DNA of 64,000 nt from Nisaea sediminum (GCF_014904705.1 NZ_JACZCQ010000006.1:744001-808000); one strand, 5' to 3'; positions 32,219 to 45,182 are shown, counted from the stretch's first letter. Notes: generated by a model not told the origin, from the letters alone. Translations and numbers: made by a program.

Positions 32219-33223
32219 GTGCCGGACCGCGATCAGGATTCCCTGCATACGCTCGATTGCGCCATCCTGCCGCTGCGCAGCAAAGGGGCGAAAAAGCTCC
32301 GGCTGATCAAGAATGTCCGCATGGAAACCCGGATCGAGCTCTATCGCGAGACCGGCATGGGCAGCGGTCAGGTCGCGATCGACGAACTGCCGGACTTCGT
32401 GGCCGCGACGGACGATCTCGTGCATCACGACGTTCCGATGCTGGAAAAGATCGGGGAGATGGAGAGCTTCGATCCCTATTCCCTGCGCCGCGGCCTGCGT
32501 GCCGCGGGTATCGAGGTTGACGACGCCTCGGCATTCTCCCTCAGTGCGGCGAAGAAGCGGGAACTCCAGCCGCACATGCGCAATCTGACGCGCCCGCTGG
32601 TCCAGTATGTGTTCGGTACGAACGAGATCGAGCTGAGCGATCCCCAGGCGATCCGCGAGTTGCTCGATCAGGCCGAGGGCATCGCCGTGCGCATGCGGCT
32701 CGAGCGCCTCGCGGCCTCCCTGCAGACCAGCCGCCAAAAGCTGCCGGACATGCTCGAGGATTATGGCGACGTCTTCCTCTCTCTCGGTTTCTACCGGCAT
32801 CACCTCGACGACCTCGCGCCGCGTATCGCGGCCCTCCAGGAGTGGATCGAGGAAGCGCGGCGGCCGGCGCATATCGGGAACGATCCGGTGACAGGGACGG
32901 CGCTGCGCAAGACCGCGAACCTGCTGGGTGCGCTCTCGCAGTCGCTGACGACACGCTTCACCAATTTCGACACCAAGACGCAGATCCGTTGGGAGCGCGT
33001 CACGATCTCCGCCTTCAACCGGGTGCGCACGCTGATCACTGATCACCAGGCCAGCCTGGCTGCCGTGCTGTGCGGTCTTGTCGTGAAGATCTACGAGTGG
33101 GAGCAGCGCTTCCCAGGCGGAGGCGGCAGCTTCGAGCGCCGGGCGGAATTCGTCATGACCGATCTCCGCTCCGGGCTCGATCGTCTGGCCGGGATCGAGC
33201 GCAAGGCCGCGACCTTCGCCTGA
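32219..33223 (+). CDS. unknown protein, first of a paralogous pair (start uncertain)
   Basis: At least 334 residues, soluble, mostly helical, with no recognised domain. Shared blocks with the next gene are LRLIKNVRMETR, HMRNLTRPLVQYVF, EDYGDVFLSLGFYR and HQASLAAVLCGLVVKIYEWE. The GTG at 32219 is the first standard start in this frame but has no ribosome site. In-frame sequence similar in length to the paralog's N-terminus continues upstream to about 32177, where a good GGGAGAG (32165-32171) sits. However, the only starts near it (GTG 32172, ATG 32184) are in another frame. A non-standard start or a one-base indel is possible. Confidence 0.65.
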   Translation: MPDRDQDSLHTLDCAILPLRSKGAKKLRLIKNVRMETRIELYRETGMGSGQVAIDELPDFVAATDDLVHHDVPMLEKIGEMESFDPYSLRRGLRAAGIEVDDASAFSLSAAKKRELQPHMRNLTRPLVQYVFGTNEIELSDPQAIRELLDQAEGIAVRMRLERLAASLQTSRQKLPDMLEDYGDVFLSLGFYRHHLDDLAPRIAALQEWIEEARRPAHIGNDPVTGTALRKTANLLGALSQSLTTRFTNFDTKTQIRWERVTISAFNRVRTLITDHQASLAAVLCGLVVKIYEWEQRFPGGGGSFERRAEFVMTDLRSGLDRLAGIERKAATFA

Positions 33224-33252
33224 CCGGCGCAGACAGATCGACACGGAGTTCC

Positions 33253-35402
<2,150 letters not shown>

Positions 35403-35408
35403 AACGTG

Positions 35409-35435
35409 AATGGTGGTATGTGGTATACCACCATT
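35409..35435. repeat. perfect 11-bp inverted repeat between mdh and sucC
   Basis: AATGGTGGTAT, loop GTGGT and ATACCACCATT. It lies 6 bases after the mdh stop, with no T-run after it. Candidate RNA-processing hairpin or operator for sucC; a weak promoter-like pair (TTGTGA, 16 bases, TAGAGT) lies just downstream. Confidence 0.6.
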
Positions 35436-35584
35436 TGTGATCCTGCGGTTCGGTGCTAGAGTGAAATACTGCGGCACCGGGCCGCTTCCCGCATGTGGGG
35501 GATAGGGCCGGCCGTTTCGGCCGGTCGCAGCAACGGGTTCGGCGCCTCCCGCGCCAAAGCCGGGGCAAGCGAAATGGGAGAGCC

Positions 35585-36780
35585 ATGAACATCCACGAGT
35601 ATCAGGCCAAGCAGCTCTTGGCCAAGTTCGGTGTGGCGGTGCCGCGGGGCGGCGTTGCCTACACCCCGGAGGAGGCCGAGAAGGTCGCCAACGATCTCGG
35701 CGGTCCGGTCTGGGTCGTGAAATCTCAGATTCATGCGGGCGGCCGCGGTGCCGGACGCTTCAAGGGCAACGAACAGGGCGCCGGCGGCGTCCGCGTGGTC
35801 AAGTCGGTGGCGGACGTGAAGTCCAACGCCGGCGAGATGATCGGCGCCACGCTGGTCACCAAGCAGACCGGGCCGGCCGGCAAGGAAGTCAGCCGCGTCT
35901 ATATCGAGGAAGGCTGCGACATCAAGCGCGAGCTTTACCTCAGCCTGCTGGTCGACCGCGACACCAGCCGCGTCACCGTGATGGCCTCGACCGAGGGCGG
36001 CATGGAGATCGAGGAAGTCGCCGAGGCGACCCCGGAAAAGATCGTCACCATCGCCATCGACCCGGTCACCGGCATGCAGGGCTTCCACGCCCGCCGCATC
36101 GCCTTCGCGCTCGGTCTCGAGGGCGATCAGATCAAGTCGGCGGTGAAGTTCCTCATGGCCATGTACAAGGCCTTCACCGATCTCGACGCCGCCATGGTCG
36201 AAGTGAACCCGCTCGTGGTCACCGGCTCCGGCGACGTCATCGCGCTCGATGCCAAGATGGGCTTCGACGACAACGCGCTGTTCCGCCACAAGGACGTGGC
36301 CGAGCTGCGCGACGAGACCGAAGAGGATCCGGCCGAGCTCGAGGCCGGCAAGTACGAGCTGAACTACGTCAAGCTCGACGGCTCCATCGGCTGCATGGTC
36401 AACGGCGCGGGTCTCGCGATGGCGACCATGGACATCATCAAGCTCTACGGCTCCGAGCCGGCGAACTTCCTCGATGTCGGCGGCTCGGCGACGAAGGAGC
36501 GGGTCACCGCCGCCTTCAAGATCATCCTCTCCGATCCGAACGTCGAAGGCATCCTGGTCAACATCTTCGGCGGCATCATGCGCTGCGACGTGATCGCCGA
36601 AGGCGTCGTCGCCGCGGCCAAGGAAGTCAGCCTGCACGTGCCGCTCGTTGTGCGCCTCGAAGGCACCAACGTCGATCTCGGCAAGCAGATCCTGGCCGAT
36701 TCCGGCCTGCCGATCGTCTCGGCGGACAATCTCGCGGATGCGGCCGAGAAAATCGTCAAAGCGGTGAAGGAGGCAGCCTG

Positions 36781-36781
<1 letters not shown>
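35585..36781 (+). CDS. sucC: succinyl-CoA synthetase beta subunit
   Basis: ATP-grasp subunit of the ADP-forming succinate-CoA ligase. The 398-residue protein begins [20 protein letters not shown] and contains [32 protein letters not shown] and [12 protein letters not shown] near the C-terminus. The ATG at 35585 has GGGAGAG upstream. Its TGA overlaps the sucD ATG by one base, so the subunits are translationally coupled. Confidence 0.97.
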
Positions 36782-37656
<875 letters not shown>

Positions 37657-37665
37657 TTCCAGGGT

Positions 37666-37770
37666 TCCGGGCGGTGGAAATGCGTTGCCGCCCGGACTCA
37701 CCCTTGCGATTTTTTGCCATCTGCCATGCAGAACGGCTTCAAGTTCGTAAATTCTTAAGTAGTATAAGAA
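37666..37770 (+). promoter_or_regulatory. sucD-sucA regulatory gap: hairpin and palindromic -10 region
   Basis: TCCGGGCGG and CCGCCCGGA (37666-37696) form a 9-base-pair stem with a 13-base loop. The nearest T-run is 13 bases later, so termination would be weak. Further on, TTCTTA-N7-TAAGAA (37752-37770) is an inverted repeat that overlaps a good -10 hexamer, TATAAG (37763-37768), about 118 bases before sucA. It may be an operator-controlled promoter for sucA-sucB-lpd. Confidence 0.4.
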
Positions 37771-37885
37771 CATGCTTACCGGTGCGGCGGACTGTCGCAA
37801 CGGTAATTGAGGCCCTGCGCGAGGGGCGCGCGGAGCCGGATCAGGCAGAACCGAACAGCCACTTTGAAAAGGGGCAGGTTCCAAT

Positions 37886-40804
37886 ATGGCTACGGCAGTG
37901 AGCGATCAATCCTTTCTCTCGGGTGCGAACGCACCCTTCATCGGCGAGCTCTACGAGCGTTATCTCCAAGATCCATCCCAGGTAGACGAAAGCTGGCGCG
38001 ATTATTTCGCGACGCTGCACGACGAGGTCGGGTACGTCAAAGGCGACGTGCACGGGCCGAGCTGGGCAGACCGCGGCAACCGGGTCATCGGCGGAACCGG
38101 CGAGTCGGCGGACGGCTCCGGCCCCGTCGGCGAGGCGAAGCCGGGCAAGGCCGCGGCACCTGCTGACGGCGCCGATGTCCGTCAGGCCACCATGGACTCG
38201 CTCCGGGCGATCATGCTGATCCGGGCCTACCGCATCCGCGGCCATCTGAAGGCGAAGCTCGACCCGCTGGGTCTCGAGCCGCCGAATCCGCATCCGGAGC
38301 TCGATCCCGCCGAATACGGCTTTACCGATGACGATTGGGACCGCCCGATCTTCATCAATCACGTGCTCGGTCTCGAAACCGCGACCCTGCGCCAGATCAT
38401 GGATCTTCTGGAGCGCACCTATTGCGGCTCCATCGGCGTCGAGTTCATGCATATGCAGGACCCGGCCCAGAAGCTCTGGATCCAGGAACGCATCGAGCAG
38501 ATCCGCAACCGCACCGAGTTTACCGAGCGCGGCAAGCACACGATCCTCGAGCGGCTGACGGCGGCGGAGACCTTCGAACAGTTCCTCGGCCGCAAATATG
38601 TCGGCACCAAGCGCTTCGGCCTCGACGGCGGCGAGAGTCTGATCCCGGCGATGGAACAGATCCTGAAAAGGGGCAGCCAGATCGGTCTCGAGGAAGTCGT
38701 GATCGGCATGCCGCACCGCGGCCGCCTGAACGTGCTCTGCAATTTCATGAGCAAGCCGTTCCGCGCCATCATCTCCGAGTTCCTCGGCAACCCGGCCAAC
38801 CCGGAAGATGCCGGCGGCTCCGGCGACGTGAAGTACCACATGGGCGTCTCGGCGGACCGCGAGTTCGACGACAAGCAGGTCCACCTCACGCTGAACGCGA
38901 ACCCGTCCCACCTCGAGATCGTCAACCCGGTGGTGATCGGCCGCGTCCGCGCCAAGCAGGCCCAGCGCAACGACAAGGAGCGCCGCAAGGTGCTCGGCAT
39001 CCTGCTGCACGGCGATGCCGCCTTCGCGGGCCAGGGCGTGGTCGCGGAGACCTTCGCTTTCTCCGACCTGCGCGGCTACAAGACCGGCGGGACGATGCAT
39101 ATCATCGTCAACAACCAGATCGGCTTCACCACGGCTCCGGCCTTCTCGCGCTCCTCGCCCTATCCGACGGATGTCGCGAAGATGGTCGCCGCGCCGATCT
39201 TCCACGTGAACGGCGACGATCCGGAAGCGGTCGTCCATGTCGCCCGCATCGCCACCGAGTTCCGCCAGGAATTCGGCGTCGACGTGGTCATCGACATCTT
39301 CTGCTACCGCCGTTTCGGCCACAACGAGGGGGATGAGCCGATGTTCACCCAGCCCCTCATGTATTCGAAGATCGCGACCCAGAAGACGACCCGTCAGATC
39401 TATGCCGAGCAGCTCGAGCGCGAAGGGGTGATCAAGGCGGGCGAGGCCGACAAGATGGTCGAGGACGCGAACAGCTATCTCGATGCCGAATTCGAGGCTG
39501 GCCTGAACTACAAGCCGAACAAGGCCGACTGGCTGGAAGGCAAGTGGTCCGGCTTCACCAAGGCGCATGGCGATGCCCGGCGCGGCGAGACCGCGGTCGC
39601 CAAGGACACGCTGCGCGAGGTCGGCATGAAGCTGACCGAGGTGCCGGACGGCGTCAATGTGAACCGGAAGCTGCAGCGCGTGATCGACCAGCGCCGCAAG
39701 GCGATCGAGACCGGCGAGGGCATCGACTGGTCGAACGCCGAGAGCCTCGCCTTCGGCACCCTGCTGGTGCAGGGCGACGGGGTCCGGCTCAGCGGCCAGG
39801 ATTCGGGCCGCGGCACCTTCTCTCAGCGCCACTCGGTTTGGATCGACCAGAAGAGTGAAGAGCGCTACATCCCGCTCAACCACCTGGCCGAAGACCAGCA
39901 GACCTACGAGGTCATCGACAGCCCGCTCTCCGAAGCCTCGGTGCTCGGCTTCGAATACGGCTTCAGCCAGGCGGAACCGAATACGCTGACGCTCTGGGAA
40001 GCGCAGTTCGGCGATTTCGCCAACGGCGCCCAGGTTGTGGTCGACCAGTTCATCAGCTCCGGCGAGCACAAATGGCTGCGCATGTCCGGTCTGGTGATGC
40101 TGCTGCCGCACGGCTACGAGGGCCAGGGTCCGGAGCATTCCTCCGCCCGTCTCGAGCGCTATCTGCAGCTCTGTGGCGAGGACAACATGCAGGTGGTGAA
40201 CGTCACCACGCCGGGGAACTATTTCCATGTGCTGCGCCGTCAGCAGCGCCGGGATTTCCGCAAGCCGCTGATCGTGATGTCGCCGAAGTCCCTGCTGCGT
40301 CACAAGCTCTGCGTCTCGACGCTCGACGAGATGGCGGAAGGCACGACCTTCCACCGCGTCATGTATGACAACGAGGTGCTGTGCAAGGACAAGGACGTCA
40401 AGCGCGTCGTGATCTGCTCCGGCAAGGTCTATTACGATCTTTACGAGGAGCGCGCGCGGCGTGGCCAGACCGACGTCTTCTTCCTGCGCCTGGAACAGCT
40501 CTATCCGTTCCCGCGCGCGGCGCTGATGCAGGAGCTGGCGCGGTTCCCGCAGGCCGAAGTGGTCTGGTGCCAGGAAGAGCCCTGGAACATGGGCGCCTGG
40601 TCCTTCGTCGACCGGCGGATCGAGAGCGTACTGATCGAGCTCGACGGTGCCTGCAAACGCCCGCTCTATGCGGGTCGTGCGGAAGCCGCCTCGCCTGCGA
40701 CCGGCAACCATGGCCGCCATGTGCGCGAGCAGGAGGCACTGGTCTCCGAGGCGCTCGCGGTCGGCGAGGAAATGAGCAAGGGCAGCCGCTTCGCGGCGGA
40801 ATAA
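37886..40804 (+). CDS. sucA: 2-oxoglutarate dehydrogenase E1 component
   Basis: Thiamine-diphosphate decarboxylase component of the 2-oxoglutarate dehydrogenase complex. The 972-residue protein has the N-terminal LSGANAPFIGELYERYLQDP element that docks with E2. The E1 core contains MPHRGRLNVLCNFM, GDAAFAGQGVVAETFAFS, the NNQIGFTT metal site and DVVIDIFCYRRFGHNEGDEP. The transketolase-like domain ends with LPHGYEGQGPEHSSARLER. Full length. A long antisense open frame across it is a codon-bias shadow. Confidence 0.97.
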   Translation: MATAVSDQSFLSGANAPFIGELYERYLQDPSQVDESWRDYFATLHDEVGYVKGDVHGPSWADRGNRVIGGTGESADGSGPVGEAKPGKAAAPADGADVRQATMDSLRAIMLIRAYRIRGHLKAKLDPLGLEPPNPHPELDPAEYGFTDDDWDRPIFINHVLGLETATLRQIMDLLERTYCGSIGVEFMHMQDPAQKLWIQERIEQIRNRTEFTERGKHTILERLTAAETFEQFLGRKYVGTKRFGLDGGESLIPAMEQILKRGSQIGLEEVVIGMPHRGRLNVLCNFMSKPFRAIISEFLGNPANPEDAGGSGDVKYHMGVSADREFDDKQVHLTLNANPSHLEIVNPVVIGRVRAKQAQRNDKERRKVLGILLHGDAAFAGQGVVAETFAFSDLRGYKTGGTMHIIVNNQIGFTTAPAFSRSSPYPTDVAKMVAAPIFHVNGDDPEAVVHVARIATEFRQEFGVDVVIDIFCYRRFGHNEGDEPMFTQPLMYSKIATQKTTRQIYAEQLEREGVIKAGEADKMVEDANSYLDAEFEAGLNYKPNKADWLEGKWSGFTKAHGDARRGETAVAKDTLREVGMKLTEVPDGVNVNRKLQRVIDQRRKAIETGEGIDWSNAESLAFGTLLVQGDGVRLSGQDSGRGTFSQRHSVWIDQKSEERYIPLNHLAEDQQTYEVIDSPLSEASVLGFEYGFSQAEPNTLTLWEAQFGDFANGAQVVVDQFISSGEHKWLRMSGLVMLLPHGYEGQGPEHSSARLERYLQLCGEDNMQVVNVTTPGNYFHVLRRQQRRDFRKPLIVMSPKSLLRHKLCVSTLDEMAEGTTFHRVMYDNEVLCKDKDVKRVVICSGKVYYDLYEERARRGQTDVFFLRLEQLYPFPRAALMQELARFPQAEVVWCQEEPWNMGAWSFVDRRIESVLIELDGACKRPLYAGRAEAASPATGNHGRHVREQEALVSEALAVGEEMSKGSRFAAE

Positions 40805-40894
40805 TCCGAACCAAGTCATTGCCGCCGGCCCATCCCCGGCGGCAAATCACATGATGCGCCGGTCATGGCGCCTTTAAAGAGAATGGACGGAGAT

Positions 40895-42175
40895 ATGGCG
40901 ACGGAAATCAAGGTACCGGTTCTTGGGGAATCGGTGTCCGAGGCAACGGTAGCGCGGTGGATGAAGGCCGTCGGGGACGCGGTCGCGGCCGATGAGCCGG
41001 TGGTCGAACTCGAGACCGACAAGGTGACCCTCGAGGTTCCCGCGCCGGTCGCCGGCACGCTGCAGGAAATCGTCGCCGCCGAGAACGCGACCGTCGGCGT
41101 CGATGCGCTGCTCGGCGTGATCGCCGAAGGGGCCGCTCCGGCGAAGAAGGAAGAGTCCGCGAAGCCGGCCGAAGCCAAGGCCGAGGCCGCTCCGGCGCCC
41201 GCCAAGGAAGCGCCGAAGCCCGCGCCGGCTCCGGCCGCTGCGCCCGCCGCCGTTGCCGGCACGCACGAGGTCAAGACCCTGTCTCCAGCCGTGCGCAAGC
41301 TCATCGAGGACAACAATCTCGATCCCGCGAAGATCAAGCCGACCGGCAAGGACGGACGTCTGGTGAAAGGCGACGTGCTGGCCGCGATCGAGGCCGGAAC
41401 CGCGAAGGCGACCGCGTCGGCTCCCGCCGGTGCCGCGCCGGCCGCCGCCGGACCGCTGCCGCCGCGCGCCGAGGATCCGCGCGAGGAGCGGGTGCGGATG
41501 ACGCGCCTGCGCCAGTCCATCGCCCGCCGCCTGAAGGACGCGCAGAATACAGCCGCCATGCTCACCACCTTCAACGAGGTGGACATGACCGAGGTCATGG
41601 CGCTGCGCAATCTCTACAAGGACGGCTTCGAGAAGAAGCACGGCGTGAAGCTTGGCTTCATGTCCTTCTTCGTGAAGGCCTGTATCGCCGCGCTGCAGGA
41701 GCTGCCGGCGGTCAATGCCGAGATCTACGGCGACGAGCTGATCTACAAGAACTACTACGATATCGGTGTCGCGGTCGGCACGCCGCAGGGTCTGGTCGTT
41801 CCGGTCCTGCGCGATGCGGACAAGCTGAACTTCGCCGGCGTGGAGAAGGGCATCGGCGATCTCGGCCGCAAGGCGCGGGACGGCAAGCTCACCATGCAGG
41901 ACATGACGGGCGGCACCTTCACCATCACCAACGGCGGCGTCTACGGCTCGCTGATGTCGACCCCGATCCTGAATCCTCCGCAGTCCGGCATCCTCGGCAT
42001 GCACAAGATCCAGGAGCGGCCGATGGTCGTGAACGGCAAGGTCGAGATCCGGCCGATGATGTATCTGGCGCTGAGCTACGATCACCGCATCATCGACGGC
42101 CGCGAGGCGGTGACCTTCCTGGTCCGCGTCAAGGACGCGCTGGAAGATCCGCGCCGCCTGCTGATCGACATGTAA
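40895..42175 (+). CDS. sucB: dihydrolipoyl succinyltransferase (E2 of 2-oxoglutarate dehydrogenase)
   Basis: Transfers succinyl from E1 to CoA via a lipoyl arm and forms the complex core. The 426-residue protein has the lipoyl domain 1-77 with Lys43 in [11 protein letters not shown] and an Ala/Pro/Lys-rich linker (about 85-125). The E1/E3-binding domain follows ([18 protein letters not shown], about 130-165), then the catalytic domain with His397 and Asp401 in [17 protein letters not shown] lies five bases before the ATG at 40895, preferred over an in-frame ATG 30 bases upstream. Confidence 0.97.
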   Translation: MATEIKVPVLGESVSEATVARWMKAVGDAVAADEPVVELETDKVTLEVPAPVAGTLQEIVAAENATVGVDALLGVIAEGAAPAKKEESAKPAEAKAEAAPAPAKEAPKPAPAPAAAPAAVAGTHEVKTLSPAVRKLIEDNNLDPAKIKPTGKDGRLVKGDVLAAIEAGTAKATASAPAGAAPAAAGPLPPRAEDPREERVRMTRLRQSIARRLKDAQNTAAMLTTFNEVDMTEVMALRNLYKDGFEKKHGVKLGFMSFFVKACIAALQELPAVNAEIYGDELIYKNYYDIGVAVGTPQGLVVPVLRDADKLNFAGVEKGIGDLGRKARDGKLTMQDMTGGTFTITNGGVYGSLMSTPILNPPQSGILGMHKIQERPMVVNGKVEIRPMMYLALSYDHRIIDGREAVTFLVRVKDALEDPRRLLIDM

Positions 42176-42244
42176 TCGCGGCGCGCGCGGGCCCGGCCCG
42201 CGCGCGGCCTCTTCTCGAACGAGCTGACAAGAAAGCAATTCATC

Positions 42245-43651
42245 ATGGCTGACAGCTACGATCTCGTCGTTATCGGTGCGGGCCCCGGCGGCTATGTGGC
42301 CGCGATCCGCGCCGCGCAACTGGGCATGAAAGTGGCGTGCGTCGAGAAGCGCGCGACCCTCGGGGGCACCTGCCTCAATGTCGGCTGCATTCCGTCCAAG
42401 GCGCTGCTCTCCTCCTCGGAGAAATTCGCCGAGGCACAGGATCACCTGAAGGAGATCGGCGTCGATGTCGGTTCCGTGAAGCTGAACCTGAAGCAGATGA
42501 TGGCGAACAAGGCGAGCGTGGTCGAAGGGCTGACCGGCGGCGTCGCGTTCCTGTTCAAGAAGAACAAGATCGACTGGAAGACCGGCACCGCGGTGGTGAA
42601 GTCCGCGACCGAGGTCGAGGTCACCCCGGATAAGGGCAAGAAGGAAGTGCTCAAGACCGAGCGCGTCCTGATCGCCACCGGTTCCGAGCCGACCCCGCTG
42701 CCGGGCCTCGAGATCGACGAGAAGAAGATCGTCACCTCCACCGGCGCGCTCGAGATCGCCAAGGTTCCGGGTCACATGGTCGTCATCGGCGGCGGCGTGA
42801 TCGGCCTCGAGATGGCCTCGGTCTGGTCCCGTCTTGGCGCCAGGGTCACGGTGGTCGAGTTCCTCGACCGGATCGTCCCGGGCATGGACGGCGAGGTCGC
42901 CAAGAAATTCCAGCGCGTGCTGCAGAAGCAGGGCATCGAGTTCAAGCTCGGCACCAAGGTGACCGCGTCCAAGAAGACCAAGACCGGCGTCAGCCTGACC
43001 GCCGAGCCCGCCAAGGGCGGCGATAAGGAGACCATCGAGGCAGACGTCGTGCTGGTCGCCATCGGCCGCCGCCCCTTCACCGCGGGCCTCGGCCTCGACA
43101 AGGTCGGCGTGAAGATGGACGGACGCGGCTTCATCGATGTCGATGCCGACTTCGAGACCAATGTCGAGGGTATCTTCGCCATCGGCGACGTGATCAAGGG
43201 TCCGATGCTGGCGCACAAGGCCGAGGAAGACGGCGTGGCCGCGGTCGAGACCATGGCGGGCCAGTCCGGTCACGTGGACTACAACCTCGTTCCGGGCATC
43301 GTCTACACCTGGCCGGAAGTGGCGAGCATCGGCAAGACCGAGGAGCAGCTGAAGGAAGCGGGCGTCGAATACAATGCGGGGTCCTTCCCCTTCTCCGCCA
43401 ACGCCCGCGCCAAGTCCGTCGGCATGACCGAGGGCTTCGTGAAGGTCCTCGCCGACAAGAAGACCGACGCGGTGCTCGGCGCCCACATCATGGGCCCGGA
43501 AGCCGGCAACCTGATTCATGAGATCGCCGCGGTCATGGCCTTCGGCGGCTCGGCCGAGGATATCGGCCGGATCTGCCACGGCCACCCGACCCTGTCCGAA
43601 GCGGTCAAGGAAGCCGGTCTCGCGGTCGGCAAGGCCGCGATCCATATCTGA
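42245..43651 (+). CDS. lpdA: dihydrolipoamide dehydrogenase (E3)
   Basis: FAD enzyme that reoxidises lipoyl groups, reducing NAD. The 468-residue protein has the FAD motif VVIGAGPGGYVAAIRAAQLG (8-27), the redox disulfide in GGTCLNVGCIPSK (Cys43, Cys48) and the NAD-binding motif VVIGGGVIGLEMASVW. The C-terminal His447-Glu452 pair lies in HGHPTLSE. It ends the TCA supercluster and is followed by a strong terminator. Confidence 0.97.
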   Translation: MADSYDLVVIGAGPGGYVAAIRAAQLGMKVACVEKRATLGGTCLNVGCIPSKALLSSSEKFAEAQDHLKEIGVDVGSVKLNLKQMMANKASVVEGLTGGVAFLFKKNKIDWKTGTAVVKSATEVEVTPDKGKKEVLKTERVLIATGSEPTPLPGLEIDEKKIVTSTGALEIAKVPGHMVVIGGGVIGLEMASVWSRLGARVTVVEFLDRIVPGMDGEVAKKFQRVLQKQGIEFKLGTKVTASKKTKTGVSLTAEPAKGGDKETIEADVVLVAIGRRPFTAGLGLDKVGVKMDGRGFIDVDADFETNVEGIFAIGDVIKGPMLAHKAEEDGVAAVETMAGQSGHVDYNLVPGIVYTWPEVASIGKTEEQLKEAGVEYNAGSFPFSANARAKSVGMTEGFVKVLADKKTDAVLGAHIMGPEAGNLIHEIAAVMAFGGSAEDIGRICHGHPTLSEAVKEAGLAVGKAAIHI

Positions 43652-43678
43652 TCGGAAGTTTCGAGATCGAAACAGAAG

Positions 43679-43708
43679 CCGCGGCCCTCGGGCCGCGGTT
43701 TTTGTTTG
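43679..43708 (+). terminator. intrinsic terminator after lpdA
   Basis: CCGCGGCCC and GGGCCGCGG form a tight stem (43679-43698), followed by TTTTTTGTTT. Confidence 0.92.
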
Positions 43709-43726
43709 CCCATTCACTCACAAATG

Positions 43727-43812
43727 GTCGTCATCCCCATGCCAATGGGGACCCAGGGAAGGCGGGCCCGGTTCTACGATCCCTGGGTTCCCGCGTGCGC
43801 GGGAATGACGAC
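43727..43812. repeat. REP-like palindromic extragenic repeat
   Basis: An 86-base element whose ends are inverted copies (GTCGTCATCCCC and GGGAATGACGAC). Nested inside are ACCCAGGGA / TCCCTGGGT and two small hairpins, CCCATGCCAATGGG and CCCGCGTGCGCGGG. This is the widespread 'CGTCATTCCCGCG...GCGGGAA' type of proteobacterial intergenic repeat. It lies between the lpdA terminator and the 3' end of the oxidase gene; other copies are expected elsewhere in the genome. Confidence 0.8.
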
Positions 43813-43820
43813 GGTAAAGA

Positions 43821-45182
43821 TCAGGAACCCCTCAGATCCTTCGCATCCTGGCGCCGGCTGAAGGGCAGCCAGAGCGAGAAGGCGAGCGGTGCGAGGCTTG
43901 GCAGCGCCACCGGGTCGGGGTCGGTGATCGGCAGAGGCAGTTCCTCGTTCGAGCCGCCGTCTAGCCAGAGCGCGAGCTTGCGGCCGAGCGCCGTGGTCAT
44001 GGCGATGCCGCGGCCGTTGCAGGCGATGGCCGAGAAGGCGCCGTCGCCGAGCCGCATCAGCCGGGGCATGTAGTCTCGCGCGGCGGCGAGTCGGCCCTGC
44101 CAGGCGAAGTCTGCCCGGAGGTCCGGCAATTGCGGCAGCAATGCCTGCAGCCGCCCGAGATGGTGCGTGCGCCCGCGCTCGACCGAGCCGAACGGATTGG
44201 CGAGCAGGCCGCCGGTGACGATCCGGTTGTCGTCGGTCCAGCGGTAGGCGATCAGGTCCTTGCGGGTATCCGCCGAGCAGCGGTCGTTCGGCAATACGCT
44301 CTTGCGCAGCTCCGGATCGAGCTGCTGGGTCGCGACCTGGAAGAGGGTGATCGGGAACTGCGTGCCTTCCGCCTTCGGCGCGAGCCCGCCGCCGGTGCTG
44401 TTGGTGGTCAGCAGCACCCGGTCCGCGACGAGTGTGCCGTGATCGGTCGAGAGACGCCACTCGGCGCCCTGCTTCTCGATCCAGGTCGCCCGGCTGTCGA
44501 TATGGAGCGTGACGCCGGCCCGGACCGCCGCATGGGCGAGGCCGCGGACGAAGGCGAGCGGGTTCAGGTGCCCGCCGGTCGGATCGAGGAAGGCGCCGTG
44601 ATAGGCCTCGGAGCCGGTCTCCGCGATCGCCTCCTCGCGGCTGAGCAGGCGGACCGGTCGGCCGAGGTCCTGCCACTGCTGCACCCGGTCCTTCAGCCAC
44701 TCCACCTTGTTCGCGGCATGGATCGGCTGCATCCAGCCGGTCTGCTTGCCCCAGCACTCGATGCCGTGGCGCCGGATCAGGTCGAAGACCAGCTCGCCGC
44801 CCTCGCCGAGCATGCGGACCAGAAGCTCGCCCTTCTCGGCGCCGAACTTGTCTTTGGCATAGCGCGGGTCGAGCCCGGTCAGCAGGTTGGGGACGACGAA
44901 ACCGGTATTGCGGCCCGAGGCCCCGAACCCGGCTTCGTCCGCTTCCAGCAGCGTCACCTTGTGACCCGCCTCGGCGAGATGGAGGGCGGTCGAGAGCCCG
45001 AGGAAGCCGCCGCCGACGACGGCGATCTCCGTGCGCGCCTCGCCCTCGAGGCGCCTGGCCTCCGGTCCCGCCGGGGCGACGGAATGCCAGAAGGAATTCT
45101 GGAAACTGAGCGAGGGATGCGGCGCGCCCGCGAGATCTTCCCAGATGGTCGGCTTGTAGCCTTTATGCGCGATTTCCGGCAT
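43821..45182 (-). CDS. FAD-dependent oxidoreductase, DAO family (PuuB/OrdL-like)
   Basis: A 453-residue cytosolic flavoenzyme. The FAD motif is EIAVVGGGFLGLSTALHLAE (about 52-71), followed by GFGASGRNTGFVVPN near residue 88. The DAO C-terminal half includes TTNSTGGG, RWTDDNRIVTGG and FSAIACNGRGIAMTTALGR. The N-terminal extension SFQNSFWHSV resembles gamma-glutamylputrescine oxidase and related amine oxidases. Actual substrate unknown; no polyamine genes are adjacent. Confidence 0.82.
   Translation of the reverse strand: MPEIAHKGYKPTIWEDLAGAPHPSLSFQNSFWHSVAPAGPEARRLEGEARTEIAVVGGGFLGLSTALHLAEAGHKVTLLEADEAGFGASGRNTGFVVPNLLTGLDPRYAKDKFGAEKGELLVRMLGEGGELVFDLIRRHGIECWGKQTGWMQPIHAANKVEWLKDRVQQWQDLGRPVRLLSREEAIAETGSEAYHGAFLDPTGGHLNPLAFVRGLAHAAVRAGVTLHIDSRATWIEKQGAEWRLSTDHGTLVADRVLLTTNSTGGGLAPKAEGTQFPITLFQVATQQLDPELRKSVLPNDRCSADTRKDLIAYRWTDDNRIVTGGLLANPFGSVERGRTHHLGRLQALLPQLPDLRADFAWQGRLAAARDYMPRLMRLGDGAFSAIACNGRGIAMTTALGRKLALWLDGGSNEELPLPITDPDPVALPSLAPLAFSLWLPFSRRQDAKDLRGS

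Noticed and set aside
37841-40819. Very long minus-strand open frame (over 900 codons) across sucA
   Set aside because: It is antisense to a full-length, motif-complete sucA. Low-complexity His/Arg/Ala/Leu composition is the usual shadow of GC-biased codons.
40874-43717. 947-codon minus-strand open frame across sucB and lpdA
   Set aside because: Antisense shadow of two conserved genes; composition without recognisable motifs.
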